Of a stretch of 64,000 nucleotides of DNA, positions 12,996 through 22,930 are shown piece after piece. The notes below the pieces were generated by a model that saw only the letters and a list, made by a program, of their open reading frames with translations, was not told the origin of the DNA and ran no database searches. The DNA is from Dromiciops gliroides (lineage: Eukaryota; Chordata; Mammalia; Microbiotheria; Microbiotheriidae), in assembly GCF_019393635.1 (NCBI RefSeq), contig NC_057863.1, forward strand, positions 642,169,306 through 642,233,305, given 5' to 3'. Position 1 is the first letter of the stretch, and each line of letters starts with the position of its first letter. Position numbers and translations under genes: made by a program.

Positions 12996-13056
<61 letters not shown>

Positions 13057-16000
13057 GAGGGGGACAAGAAATCTCAGGAGGAAAGTCACACACACCTGTA
13101 CCAAAAGGAGTAGGGAAGGAGTGAGGCTCCCGGCTAATTTGCTTCCCGCTTTTCCTCCACAGCGTCACTTCCCACGCCCCAGTACACGGGCCCTCCTTTA
13201 CTTGAGGCGGCTCTGGGAGGTAGGAGAAGCCCCAAGGACCTCCCGACCCTTTTGATCAATCCCCTCCCCTCTCCAAATGTGGCCATCCCTGTTAAATCCC
13301 CCATCTCTCATCCTCCCCTCAATCTCATTTCCTTCCTAAGACTCAGACCGACTCCACTTTTAATGTCCACATTATTCTGCCATCAGGCAATAACTTTCAC
13401 TACCAGGCTCCATGTCCTTACCCTCATCTTCACTTTGCACCTAACCTAAACCTGGTGCCCAATGCTCATCTCCAAGGTGATGCCCAACTCTGTCCCTACC
13501 CCTATCACCCAGGTCCTTCCCCAGAAATCAGGATCCCTGCTTCTCTATGAACTATCTCTTTTTCTCTCTCTCTCCCTGTAGGATTTCAAACACAACACAC
13601 CTTACATCAACTGGAGAATGATCACTGAGGTAAGGGGGCTGGGGTCCCTCACTTTGGGATGGGCAGTGTGGGTCTGGGGAATCTGGATGGCCCCTTGGCC
13701 AACAATTTGCTGACTCAGCCCCCTGCCCCAGTTACTTCTTTTGCTGGTTTATGCAACCATGGGTGGAGGTGGGAGTTAGGGTACAGAGAGAAAGCTGTGA
13801 GTCATAGGGGAGGGAGGTCCTCCCCAGTCTTCCCAGGTATAAAAGCTGAGGGCTGGGAGGTTGGAGCAGTAGGTCCCAAGCTGCAGGAACATGAAATCGT
13901 CTACAATCCCCGTTCTGCTGCTGCTGCTGCTGCTTAACTTGACTTGGCTTGGGGGGAGCCATGGCAGGGTGGGTAATGGAAAGAGGGAAGGGGGAGAGCA
14001 AGTGGAGGGAGGGCAGGCGAGAGCTAACCTGATGCCTTGTGCCTGTCCCTCCACAGTAGGGTGTTTTGAAGTTCTGGGCTGGGCTGGCAAATGGGACATT
14101 AGAGAGAGTTCTTGAGGAGGGAAACGGATAAGATTAATATTAGAGGTCAGTATATGAAGAAGGGTCAGTTTAACGTCTTGGTCTGCTGATTTGGGTGGGG
14201 AATGGCAGGACACTTGGGTCTTGGGAGATCAGGGGTTCGAATGTAGGACAATTGGGCCCTAGAAGGGAGCAGTGATCAGGAGAGATACCAAGGTCTTGGA
14301 AAAGAGGATTTGAACTTCGCGTTGGGGGGGTCTTGTGGAGGCATTGAGGGAGTAGAAGGTGCTCAGTTAAGGTCGTGAGTAGTGGGGCTGTAGTTGGAAA
14401 TCTGCTTTAGGAAGAGCATTGACAAAGGAGGCTAGAATCAGCCTACTCTTTCTGGAAAGGTAGAGGTGAAGATTAGGATGGTGTGTGGGTAACACTGCCC
14501 TCATGTTCTGGGCTGAGGTAAAGTTGAGTTACCCTAGGATCCAAGTTAAGAGTTGGTGTTAAGCCTCTGTTTCCCTTATTTCTTTCTCTTTCCCTTAAAA
14601 ACAAACAAACAAGCCTGGGACTCATTTATAGATCACAATGAAAAGTTCTTCAGACTAGAAACATTTTTTTCCAGACTCATACAGGAGGGTCTGGGTGTAG
14701 AGAGGGAGGTCGGGGTTTAGAGAATGACACTTACTGATGGATTCATTAATTTATGGACGCAGGGGATGGGGGCTGGGTTCTGGGAGGGGAGCAGGGGCGG
14801 GAAGCAGGGGGGAGTGAGTGAGGGTGGAGGCTGGCTTGCTTAGGCTCTCAGCCAAGCAGCTGGTATGGGGGTGAGGTTTCTCCGCCTGTTGCTCAAATGT
14901 CTTCAGCCCCAGGAGAGCCCAGGTGTCTGGGTTTGGGGTGAAGAGGGCGGGGTTGCCGAGACCAGTTCTCTACCTCCGCTGCCCCCACCCCGAGAGTGTT
15001 GAAATCGACAATCTAGATCTGTCTGGGGGCGATGGCACCCTTCTCCCCGCCAGGCTTTCTGCCTTTTGTGTGGGAGGCTGCTGTTACCCAGGGGCTACCG
15101 AGAGGAGCAGGACAGGATGCTTTGGTTCTGGGAGGCGAGGAGAAGCTGAGCAGCGGGCCCCCAGGTCCTGGGATGGGAGCGGGGACTGAACAGGCTGGCA
15201 GAAGTACTAAGTATCCTTCCTCCCCTTTTCTAGGGTCTAGACGAACCCTCTCTTCAGAAGAGAGCGGGGGGCGCCAACCAGGTAAGCCTGTTTGACTTGG
15301 AGTCGTAGGACCCAGTCTGGAGAGGGAGCCAAAGCCAGTGGTCCTTGCTTTGAAGCTTTCTGTCTGATGAGGAAAGACGCACCGGGAATGTGCTGTGTTA
15401 ACTTGCGCCAATTCAGAGAGGATTCAAGGGAGGGCGGTGGGGGTGGGGTGGGGGGTAATGAGAGGAGGCTTCTGGGAGGAAGGAGCCATCTCTGCCTAAC
15501 TCTGTCGAGGCTATGGGAAAGCAGAGAGGGGAGAAGGGACCCCAGGGAAGCAGAGGAGCTGGGGGTAGGCGAGGCGGGGCCCCGGCCAGGAGGGCTCCCT
15601 CTTTAGCTTTCTCTCCTTCTCCCCGGTCTCACAGAACTACAACCAGCAAGCGTACCCCACTGTTCAAGGAGGGCAGTACCCCTACGGGGCGCCGTCTAAG
15701 GTAAGGCCTGCTTGTGACCTGCTCCGCCTTCCCATGGGGCCCTGACTGCGAGCAGACTGGGGGCCTTCACCACCCGCACCGGGATTACCCATCTCTGGCC
15801 AGGTGGTGCCGAGTTCCCACCCTGCCTGAGAGGCGCTGCGCACAAGCCCCGAACCTCTACCGCGGTTTCCTCAATTGTACAATAGGGGTAACGACAGCCT
15901 CCCCTCTTGGGGTTGCTGTGAGGATCGAATGCAGTGTTTGTGCTGCGCTCGGCACAGTGCGGGGCACACGGGCGGCCCTTAATAAATGCTGCTCCTCCCT

Positions 16001-17607
16001 TTTCCCCAGACCCGGCCCACTCTGGCCCCCAGCCTAGCTCCTGATGCTTTTCTACCAGGTAGTAGTAAAGGATGCCTGGCGCTCAGGGATATTCTAATGG
16101 ACGGGGGCATTCCCTCCCGCAGTGCAGACGCCAGCCTGCGCATCCATGCCTGCCCTTCCTGGGTGACCTTTGGCCACGTGAGCCCGTGATTTGCCCCCCC
16201 CCCAATAACTTTGAATGGGCCTGATTCTCCCAGAGCGAGGCTGAGAAGGGTGCACGAATCTCCCCTGGGCTCATTAGGTGAGGAAGGAAGAGAATTCAGC
16301 CACTCAGCCCTCCCAAGCATATACCCCCCAGCATCCTCTCTTCCCTACACACACAGACACATATACACACACCATATATACCTACCACATACACACTACA
16401 CACACCACACACATCACACATGTATCACACACCATATGCACATGCACACCTATCACACACACATACCACAATGTACCACACACACACACAACATGTACCA
16501 CTCACTGAACACACACACACAGCTAAGGGAGAAGGGAGGGCAGCTGTCTGCCCAAGTTAGAAGAGGAGAATTAAGCCACAACCAAATGCCTTTCCCCGCC
16601 ACAAACTAGGCCAGTGATCCCCAGGGCATAGGGTGCTTTGGGTGAGAGACTTTCCCAATGCAAACTGGCCTGTTTGCTGGTGCCCCAGCAGGGGACGCTT
16701 GAGTTTTCTTGGAGTCTTTTGGGGCTCAGTTTGAACCTTACCTTGTCAGTCATGCACCCCTCTCCTCCCAGTTGATTACATTCCACACATAGTCTAGCTA
16801 TTTCCACGTCCTGTTCCCCACCAGAATGTAAGGGCAGGAAGTGTATTTTTGCGTTTCTTTGCATCCCCAGGGCTGACTTACTTAGCACTTACTTAGGGCC
16901 TGGCACCTGGGGGATGCTTTAAAAAAGCTTATCGGCTGGCTAAAACATTGACCTAGGTTAAGTGACTTATCCAAGGTCACACAGTCAGGATGTGTCAGAT
17001 GCTAGACTTGAAGGCAGCTCTTGGTGGCCATGCCAGGCTGTCCTAGGAACCACTGATCCTAAAAGCAGCCACAGTCAGGCAGAAAAGCTTTGGGGCTTGG
17101 TCTCTGCTCCAGATCTGATGGGTTGACTTTGTCCAGGGAAGGGAGAATGGAAGAGGGCAGGACAAGGAGATGTGAATCCTGGAAAGTGGCTGATGGCGAG
17201 GAGAGAAGGGGCTGGGCATCAGGAGCAGGCTCCTTCTCCCAAAGCAGTCCCCATCCCTCTACATAGCTCTAGAGAAGTGCCGAGAGTCACACATGCGCCG
17301 GTGCTGGAGCTGAAGGGATTTGAACCTGGCTCCAGACCACCCTGCCAACAAGGGGAAAATGCAAATGTTTCTCAATGTTTTGTGGAAGCTTGCTTTGCTC
17401 CAGAGTCCCCAGTGTGGATTTTTAAATTACAAAGGATGAATGTTAGAAAACTAATCCCTGGGAAGCTAGGTGGCACAGTGGATAGAGCACTGGCCCTGGA
17501 GTCAGGAGTACCTGAGTTCAAATCCAGCTTCAGACACTTGACACTTACTCTCTGTATGACCCTGGGCAAGTCACTTAACCCCAGTTGCCTCACCAAAAAA
17601 AAAGAAA

Positions 17608-17687
<80 letters not shown>

Positions 17688-18642
17688 CTAATCCCTAGGA
17701 AGAAGACAACCAGGGAGACTTTTCCGAAGGGCCCCAAGCATGTAAGGGCCTTTGTTCCTGGGGAAGGGCAAGATGACCTTTCAGACGTTCTCTGGAAGAT
17801 GGGAAATAAGTCTGAAAAGCCAAAAACAGAGATGCCTCAACTCTCAGCTATGGAAACAGGGAGATGATTTGCTTTGTGCATTGTACTGGGGCAAATGTTC
17901 AGGTGCCTAGAAAGGAATCTCTGGGACTGTCCTCCTTCCCTCCCTCCCTCCCTCCCTTCCTTCCCTTCCTCTCTGCTTTCTTGCCTTCTTCCCTTCTTTT
18001 CTTTCCCTCCTTCCTACCATCCCATCCCTCCAAGGTCCCTCCTAGGTCCAAGCAGTTGATCCTATGGTCCATGTGAATAAAACAGAACTAGGAAAGTAAG
18101 TCTGATTCCCTCCTATCTAAAGAGTGCAATGAATTCCCAAGCCAAAGAGAAAAGCTTGGAAGGTTTCTCCCATTGCTTTGGCTTCGTTTTAAATGTCTCG
18201 TCCGATCCAAGGAGGTACTTGGGGAAAGGCCAGGATGGGGGGGTCCTGGCTGGAGGACAAGACTGGGAGAGAAGAGGACAGCTCTGGGCTCCGGATCCTC
18301 TGGACAGAGAAGGGGAATGGGGGCCCAGATAGAGGAGACAGTTGGGAGGGCTAAGGACAGGGGATCCCTCTTCTCTCTGGTGCTCAGTCTCTTCCCCCAG
18401 AAAATGAAAGGGCCACCCTCTTAGGGGTCATCCCTTAGTGGTGCCTTTCTCAAAGCCCCAATCTGAACTTGTCTCCACAGGGAGGCCAAAGTGGACAGCT
18501 GCCAACTTCCTCGGTGAGTAACGGAGAGAACTGGGATGGAGGACTGGGACCTTTGTGCCCAAGTGCCCTCTCAAGTGCTCTCTCTTCTCTTTAGGCTTCT
18601 CGGGCACAGCCGGACTTGCTCCAGTGGGTGAGGTTTTGGTAG
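2276..18642 (+). CDS. DMKN: Dermokine, long (beta) isoform, 20 coding exons
   Basis: Secreted protein of upper epidermal keratinocytes, part of the SBSN-DMKN-KRTDAP cluster. Coding exons: 2276-2806, 3077-3301, 3440-3496, 3844-3891, 4063-4122, 5335-5379, 5757-5816, 6054-6080, 6735-6797, 7771-7818, 7926-7970, 10465-10533, 10759-10806, 10973-11020, 13163-13219, 13582-13629, 15234-15281, 15635-15700, 18481-18513, 18595-18642. Each is flanked by AG/GT and has a length divisible by three, giving 557 aa (human about 476, from memory). Order of parts: signal peptide, Gly-His-rich repeats, Gly/Ser/Asn-rich centre, then a conserved C-terminal part with FNFDTFWK, FINWDAINK, STRALLY, LQKRAG and a QPDLLQWVRFW end, all close to human dermokine. 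The frame is open throughout. Small central exons could be skipped or missed; there is no transcript support. Confidence 0.93.
2414..2629 (+). repeat. DMKN: In-frame 72-bp tandem repeat, three units, in DMKN exon 1
   Basis: Three consecutive 24-residue units (residues 47-70, 71-94, 95-118), each made of three 8-residue modules that start GHGVGEAV, KHGL and NHGA. Units 1 and 2 differ at only one residue (A/T), and unit 3 has drifted slightly. A fourth degenerate unit follows (GPGVGQSLGHGL). The near identity points to recent in-frame expansion. Copy number may vary between individuals or species. Confidence 0.9.
3077..10533 (+). CDS. DMKN: DMKN exons 2-12: Gly/Ser/Asn-rich central region
   Basis: Eleven exons encode residues 178-426. 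Exon 2 (75 codons) is Gly-His-Ser-rich with repeated GHGLLG motifs. Exons 3-12 are small (9-23 codons) and often begin GS and end Q or NQ, so they look like copies of one cassette. Exon 4 begins CTNP and exon 8 begins CENT; these are the only two cysteines in the mature protein as I assembled it. Human dermokine also has a CTNPPP and a CEKPG segment around its Gly-Ser region (from memory). Low complexity makes skipped or extra cassettes easy to miss, especially in the 2.5-kb intron 7971-10464. Confidence 0.85.
4435..4550 (-). repeat. MIR-like fragment in DMKN intron 5
   Basis: Contains GAGCTGGGAGAGACCTTAGA and CAGATGAGAAAACTGAGGCC, the antisense core typical of MIR and CORE-SINEs. Lies between exons 5 and 6 of DMKN. 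Confidence 0.55.
4600..5165 (-). mobile_element. L2 3' end containing a SINE, DMKN intron 5
   Basis: Antisense L2 tail (CAAGGAGCTTACAATCTAAT, ACTTGAAGGAAGCCAGAAGG). A plus-strand SINE of the common family, slightly shortened at its 5' end, sits in it at about 4637-4798 and ends in an A-rich tail. Confidence 0.75.
5819..5851 (+). repeat. (TG)n microsatellite after DMKN exon 7
   Basis: About 16 TG units that start 3 bases after the exon 7 donor GT, so the donor GTGAGTGTGT runs straight into the repeat. Length change here could affect donor strength, which is inference. Confidence 0.95.
7143..7285 (-). mobile_element. Marsupial tRNA-derived SINE, DMKN intron 9
   Basis: Antisense copy ending CATCTAGCTGCC, with the target duplication CCTTTCCTACT at 7132-7142 and 7286-7296. 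Confidence 0.9.
7971..10464. other. DMKN intron 11: diverged repeats, no exon seen
   Basis: Holds diverged L2-like antisense pieces (about 8085-8440 and 9265-9400), a MIR-like piece (about 9410-9560), the AG microsatellite and a TCTG/TCTC-rich low-complexity stretch at about 9960-10090. I see no further phase-0 Gly/Ser cassette with good splice sites, but a short one could be missed. Confidence 0.5.
8469..8525 (+). repeat. (AG)n microsatellite, DMKN intron 11
   Basis: Almost uninterrupted AG dinucleotides, about 28 units, within the 2.5-kb intron 7971-10464. Confidence 0.97.
10759..13629 (+). CDS. DMKN: DMKN exons 13-16: conserved F-x-N-W segment
   Basis: Exon 13 (10759-10806) ends FNFDTFWK. 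Exon 14 (10973-11020) is NFKSKLGFINWDAINK, nearly identical to human as remembered. Exon 15 (13163-13219) contains PSTRALLYLRRLWE. Exon 16 (13582-13629) is DFKHNTPYINWRMITE. All are phase 0 with clean polypyrimidine/AG acceptors; donors are GTAAG except exon 15 (GTAGGA). This is the best conserved part of the protein and anchors the gene identification. Confidence 0.95.
12000..12340 (-). mobile_element. Diverged L2 3' end, DMKN intron 14
   Basis: Antisense L2-like wording (GGGAACTTCTGGTCTAATAG, AAGCCTTCCGGGAAAATGCA). It lies just before the candidate gamma terminal exon. Confidence 0.5.
12450..12476 (+). CDS. DMKN: Candidate gamma-type alternative terminal exon of DMKN
   Basis: A strong acceptor (T-rich tract then CCCAG) precedes a phase-0 frame DQRSFRIP followed by TGA. 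AATAAA lies 87 bases after the stop at 12563, with T-rich sequence downstream. Splicing from exon 14 (donor at 11021) would give a 466-aa protein lacking the C-terminal exons. Dermokine gamma transcripts are known to share the beta start and use a different 3' end. That this exon is the gamma end is inferred from position and signals. Confidence 0.65.
   Translation, partial: DQRSFRIP
12563..12568 (+). terminator. DMKN: AATAAA polyadenylation signal, candidate DMKN gamma 3' end
   Basis: Canonical hexamer 87 bases after the DQRSFRIP stop codon, followed within about 35 bases by a T/GT-rich stretch. It lies between two DMKN exons, so it matters only if the terminal exon at 12450 is used. Confidence 0.6.
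12997..13052 (+). repeat. (TG)n microsatellite, DMKN intron 14
   Basis: About 27 TG units, 110 bases before exon 15. Confidence 0.97.
13798..13844 (+). promoter_or_regulatory. DMKN: DMKN alpha promoter: AP-1 site and TATA box
   Basis: A perfect AP-1 heptamer TGAGTCA at 13798-13804 and TATAAAA at 13838-13844. The box lies 53 bases before the alpha ATG, placing the start near 13868 with a very short 5' UTR. AP-1 sites are established drivers of suprabasal keratinocyte genes. Binding here is inferred. Confidence 0.75.
13891..18642 (+). CDS. DMKN: Dermokine, short (alpha) isoform with own first exon
   Basis: The first coding exon 13891-13968 encodes 26 residues: MKSSTIPV, a run of Leu, then NLTWLGGSHGR. 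Human dermokine alpha begins MKPATASA, a Leu run, then GLAWTQGSHG (from memory), so this match identifies the isoform. The donor after codon 26 is GTGGGT, phase 0, and splices to 15234-15281, 15635-15700, 18481-18513 and 18595-18642, for 90 aa in total. The product is a secreted peptide-sized protein. A TATA box lies 53 bases upstream of the ATG, so the isoform has its own promoter inside the gene, after beta exon 16. Confidence 0.9.
13969..15233. other. Intron between DMKN alpha exon and exon 17
   Basis: G-rich, largely unique sequence. I see no repeat of known type and no further coding exon with supporting homology. Confidence 0.5.
15234..18642 (+). CDS. DMKN: DMKN exons 17-20: common C-terminus of alpha and beta forms
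   Basis: Exon 17 (15234-15281) carries the dibasic SLQKRAG. Exon 18 (15635-15700) is Tyr/Gln/Gly-rich (NYNQQAYPT). Exon 19 (18481-18513) is GGQSGQLPTSS. Exon 20 (18595-18642) is ASRAQPDLLQWVRFW followed by TAG. The end matches the human ending QPGLLQWVKFW as remembered. A GTGGGT donor follows the stop directly, so the 3' UTR probably lies in a separate exon. Confidence 0.92.
15840..16000 (+). repeat. MIR 3' portion, DMKN intron 18
   Basis: Matches the MIR 3' half in sense (GTTTCCTCAATTGTACAATA, GGTTGCTGTGAGGATCGAAT, then CCTTAATAAATGCT). Confidence 0.75.
16345..16525 (+). repeat. Imperfect (CA)n-rich tract
   Basis: CACACA and ACCACACACA units interspersed with TATATACC and CATGTACC; a degenerate microsatellite in DMKN intron 18. 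Confidence 0.85.
16775..17040. repeat. L2 tail followed by MIR-like fragment
   Basis: The first part reads as an L2 3' end in sense (CAGAATGTAAGGGCAGGAAG, CCTGGCACCTGGGGGATGC). From about 16940 an antisense MIR-like piece follows (TTAAGTGACTTATCCAAGGT). Confidence 0.55.
17463..17687 (+). mobile_element. SINE with expanded (AAAG)n tail, DMKN intron 18
   Basis: Sense SINE to about 17595, whose A-tail has turned into roughly 20 AAAG units. Flanked by CTAATCCCT with one mismatch in the following bases (17451 and 17688). Confidence 0.9.
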
Positions 18643-19210
18643 GTGGGTATCAGAACGCGCTGGAATGTAACTGGGGGGGGATCCACAAATTCATGGGTCG
18701 CTTCCTTGGAGAAAGGAGAGACCCCTGGAGGGGTGTCCTCAGGATCCAGGCAGCCAGGCCTCTGTATGGGGGAAGCTGCAGGGAGCTAGGGACAGACTCA
18801 GAGGGAGGCAGACAAGGGTCTCATTGGATTGGATGGACCCCTGGCTGAAGTGAGCCTGAGGGGGAGGGGGATACAAGTGAGAATATGCTGAGTGTGACCA
18901 CTGAGCCAGGCTGGGTTGTGGAGAGGCTTCTTGGAGATTAATTGGCCAGCAGGTTTGGAAGAAGCTGGGGGACGGGGGCTGGTGGAGCAGAGAGGGAGAG
19001 CCTTTGCAAGGAGGGGCCGTGGCCTCTGTCAAGGCCGAGAGGCAGAAATGAACATCCTGGGTGAGAGAAATGAGTTTAGTGGCAATGCACTAAATTGAGA
19101 TGAGCTAAGCTATAATTAGCAAAATTGAGATGAGCTTAATTAGCCTATATTCAGGAAGGGAATGGGAGGCTGGAAGGCTTTTACTATTTAAATTCTCTCC
19201 TCTCTCCTAG

Positions 19211-19490
19211 AGCCCAGGACTTCCAGGCACGAGGGGGCCTCAGCACATGCCCACTCTGACTTCAGCCCCCCCAACCCCTTTGCCTGGCACCTGAGACCCC
19301 ATTTGTTTAGTTCTTGTCCCATGCCTGTCCCCTGCTCTGGCATGGGACCATGGCCAGGTGGCCTCAACCTGGAGAGATGAAGGGTATTCTCTCTGGCTAA
19401 TCTACTGGTTACCATGACAACTGTACAGGAGACACTTGCTGCTTTCTTGTGAGGCCTTCTCAGAGGAAATAAAACAACAATGTTGCTACC
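19211..19490 (+). other. DMKN: DMKN 3' UTR exon
   Basis: A good acceptor (pyrimidine tract then CCTAG) ends at 19210, and AATAAA occurs at 19468 followed by GT/T-rich sequence. No AATAAA is present between the stop codon at 18642 and this exon, so a 3' UTR intron starting at GTGGGT (18643) fits best. If the internal GTGAGG at 18628 were used instead, this exon would be coding for 27 more residues, to a TGA at 19292-19294. Confidence 0.65.
19468..19473 (+). terminator. DMKN: AATAAA polyadenylation signal of DMKN
   Basis: Canonical signal; a GT-rich element (TCTGTTGGTCTATT) lies about 30 bases downstream. It is the first AATAAA after the common stop codon. Confidence 0.75.
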
Positions 19491-19499
19491 TGCCAATCT

Positions 19500-21140
19500 T
19501 TCTGTTGGTCTATTCCTCCACATTAAGTGAAGGCTAGGAATAGGGTGGATGGGGGTGAACAAGGGAACCTGGGGCACAGCCCTCTCCTGGCCTCTTAATG
19601 TTTATTTGGGTTTTGGAGGCTGGTGGTGTCTGTCTCATACAGGCGGCAATGTGGGGACTATACACAGGCCTGGTCCCACTGCTGATTGGTGGGTTGGCGC
19701 CCCGCCCCCCCCCCCACTGCAGGCAACCAGGTGAGGCCTGATGCCCAGTGATGGGCAGAGCCCCCGCACTCAGGAGCTACCATTACAGCCTCCTGCCTTC
19801 ACACTGGGCTCCTAGTCCAGTCTGGGTACCCACAACATGTGGCGGTGGGCTGAGAGGAGGGAATCCAAGCTGTAATCCTCCTTCCTTCACAAGCCCTCAT
19901 CTGACTTGTGCAAAGCATCCATAAGATTAGGAGAAGATAACCCATCCCAGCCGCCTCAGAACACCTGGGGAGAAGAGGGATCCTCAGATTGGCCACAGCC
20001 AAAATGCACCCCTAGGATAGGGTGATGAGAGGGGAAAGCGGGGCGGGGAGAGACAGAGACACAGACACAGAGACAGAAAGGAGCAGAGGTCCAGAGACAA
20101 AGATCCAGAGAGAGACAGACAGAGACAGAGAGAAGATAGACAGAGATAGGAGCAGAGAGAAAGAGAAGCTGAGACACAGAGACTGACATACAGAAAGAGA
20201 AACAGAGACTTCTCCCACAGAGACACAGAACCCTCCCAAAGATCAATGTATGTCCTTCCCGCTCCCTGAAAGTATGAGATCAGCTTCCCAAAGGAGTCTC
20301 AGTGAGCGACCATCATAAAGGGAAACAGGAATAGCCCAGAAAGAGACAGAGCCTCCCAGGTTTGGAGGAGAGACAGAAGCACTGCTGTGCCCCTAGAGGC
20401 AGAGACATGCCTCCAGCCCCAAACCTTCCCTTCCTCTGTTCTTCTCCTGCCTTTCTCAGGGCCTCCTTATTGGGGAGGGCCTGGGTCGTGCCTCTCTTCT
20501 CCTCATGGCGGAGGGGGGGGTCATGGCCCCCTTCCCCCCCTCTTGCAGCCGCATCTACCCGTAGTTTGGCCTGTCTGTGTTGGGCTGGGATTCCTGGGGA
20601 GCTGTGCTCTGGGCAGATCCTGCTCTGAGCCCTCTCTTTTCTGGTCTCAGCTCAAAAACCGAACTTCTTCCCATGGATTATTATGGAGACGACAGGGCAA
20701 TGCTGACGGGAGCTGGCTGGCAGGAGGTGGGGAGCCAGGGCTGGGGGTGGAGCCTCATATATGTAGACCAGGCTTTGGGTTTGGGGAGTCCCCATCAAGG
20801 TTTCCTAAGCATGGGCCTCATCCCAGAGATGCCAGCCGTCTACCACAGAGCCGGGCACAGAGAGAAGTAGTATTGCTAAGAGCACTGGAGTCAGGAGAGA
20901 TTTGGGGCAAGTCACTACCTCAGTTTTCTCATCTGTAAAATGGGGTTCATCATCATCCTGATCATTGCATAGCATTTTAAAATCTGCCACTTTTCTATTG
21001 ACATGATCATGTTTGATCCTTACATCACAGCCATAAAGCAGAAAACTAAGGCATATCCCAATTCAGTTGATAAGGAAGTGGAGGTTCAGAGAGGTCAGGA
21101 GATTTGCCTGTGGTCACACAGCTGATGTCCCCGTCCTCTA
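19500..21140. other. Intergenic, mostly unique, small MIR pieces
   Basis: Between DMKN and KRTDAP. Contains an AGAGACAGA-rich low-complexity stretch (about 20046-20215) and MIR-like pieces at about 20860-20960 and 21030-21140. Open frames of up to 183 codons here lack homology, splice logic or a promoter. Confidence 0.5.
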
Positions 21141-21149
21141 GCCACCAAG

Positions 21150-21538
21150 TTGGCTCCCCAGGGATCACACTCAATTCCCTACTCCACTGCCCCGCCCCAG
21201 CCTTATCCCTACCCCACTATTCAATTGGTCACCAAATCCCATAGATTCTGCCTGCCCAACATCTGCTGTCTGGATCCCCTTGTCTCTGCTCACACCCCCC
21301 TGTCGAACCTCCCATCTGGACCCCTGCAGTTACCTCCTCACTGGCCTTCCTGGATCCGGCCTTTTCCTCTCCCATCCATCCTCTGCTGAGCTTTGTTCCT
21401 GAAGCACAGACATGTGCTCCTCTTCCCGGGAAGCTCCAGGGACTCCCTATTGCTGCTGGGGTCAAAACAGACCCCTCTGGTTGGCATTTAGAGGCCTCCC
21501 CTCCCCCACTGCCTCTGGCCTTTCTTTCCATGCCCCCC

Positions 21539-21579
<41 letters not shown>

Positions 21580-21780
21580 CTCCAGGCAGCCTCCTTGCCG
21601 TGGGTCGAAGGGCATTCGATGTCCCACCCACGTGCACCAGTCCTCCTTTCCCTTTCCTGGGGTTCTTGGGATCCCCCTCCCTTCAAGGCTCCTCTCATGT
21701 TGAGGGCCTCTGAAGGCTGGGTCCCTTAAAGACAGGGATCACCTGGGGCTCTGCTTCTGAGGGACTCAGCCAGGTGCAAC
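21150..21780 (+). mobile_element. L2 ORF2-3' UTR region
   Basis: Sense L2-like text (GACTCCCTATTGCTGCTGGG, TTTAGAGGCCTCCC). It includes a (CA)n run at about 21549-21577. Confidence 0.6.
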
Positions 21781-21999
21781 GTCCTTGAACATTCCAACAA
21801 ACACCGTGTGAACTGAGCTAGGGACGGTTAGATGGCGCTCTCTGCAGGGTAAGTCTTAGAGCGCTAACGGGCTTCTCAGGGTTGGAGCATCTCTGGTATT
21901 TACTTACCTGTGTTCCTGTTGTATCCCTCCAATAGAACAGAAGGTCCCTGAGGGCAGGCGTGGGTTGGTTTTTGTCTGTGTATAGGCAGTCCCAGGGAG

Positions 22000-22260
22000 A
22001 GTACCTGAAATGTAACAATACCTTAATAACATACTGGGTTTTAAGCTTTAGAGACATTATCTCATTCAGTCCTCCCAGCAACTCTAGGAGGTAGGCACTA
22101 TTATCTCCATTTTACAGATGGGGAAACTGAGGCTGAGAAAGGTTAAGGGATTTGCCGAGGGCCGCAGAGATGGGAAGTCTCTGAGGCAGAGATCTGAACC
22201 CAGGGCATGCTGACTCCAGGCCCAGGGCTCTGTCCATTGCACCACGCCGCTGCCTCAGCC
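22000..22260 (-). repeat. MIR
   Basis: Antisense MIR with the full core (CATTTTACAGATGGGGAAAC, TTGCCGAGGGCC) and a B-box remnant near its end. Confidence 0.8.
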
Positions 22261-22689
22261 GTAAGCTGGCTATCGTCCTTGGCGGCTGATCCACTGTAGC
22301 ACGAGCTGGGGTGTGGCGCGGCCACAGAGGATGGGTCACTGAGCTTTTCTGTGCTGTAGCTTGTGTGTCTGGAGCATGGGCCGGGTCAGAGGCTCTCTAC
22401 GGTCCCTCCCCCAGCCCCGACCTGAGAGGCCTCTGCCCAAAGCTCAAAAAGAAGGGACCGGCCCTTGACTGGCAAGGAGCCCAGGAGCAGGGGATGGTCA
22501 GTGACCCAGGGATGTTTGGGCTGCAGGACCTGTTGAAGAAGCTGGGTGACCAGGATTATATCTGGTAGCTTTCATGCAGCTCTGAGTGCTCCAGGATGTC
22601 AAAAGCAGAGAAGTAACCAATCCCCAGTCACAAGGATGCCAACACATAGCCAGAAGTTCATTGTTCATTGTTAGGAACAGATGATGGGG

Positions 22690-22930
22690 AATTCTGTCAA
22701 TATTTAGCCTTTACATAGTTCTTTAGGGTTTGCAAAACACTTGACATATCTTATCTCATTTGATTCTCACCACAACCCAGGGAGGGAGGTGTTATTTCCC
22801 CCACCCATTGGCAGATGAAGAAACCAGGGCTGTGAGAGGTTTGAGCGCAGTGCCCAGGGTCACCTAGCTGGTGCCTGATGCAACATGGGACAAAGGCAGG
22901 TCTTGACTCCCAGTGCAGGACTCTATTGAC
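22690..22930 (-). repeat. MIR
   Basis: Antisense MIR (TTGCAAAACACTTGACATAT, GCAGATGAAGAAACCAGGGC). Confidence 0.75.

Noticed and set aside
16345-16525. Regularly spaced CACA blocks considered as a repeat array of the CRISPR kind
   Set aside because: Degenerate (CA)n with no constant repeat or unique spacers, in a vertebrate intron.
17172-17867. A 231-codon frame with long Lys-Glu-Arg runs
   Set aside because: Produced by the SINE and its (AAAG)n tail.
20387-20938. A 183-codon open frame between DMKN and KRTDAP
   Set aside because: GC-rich non-coding DNA; no recognisable domain, splice-site logic or promoter.
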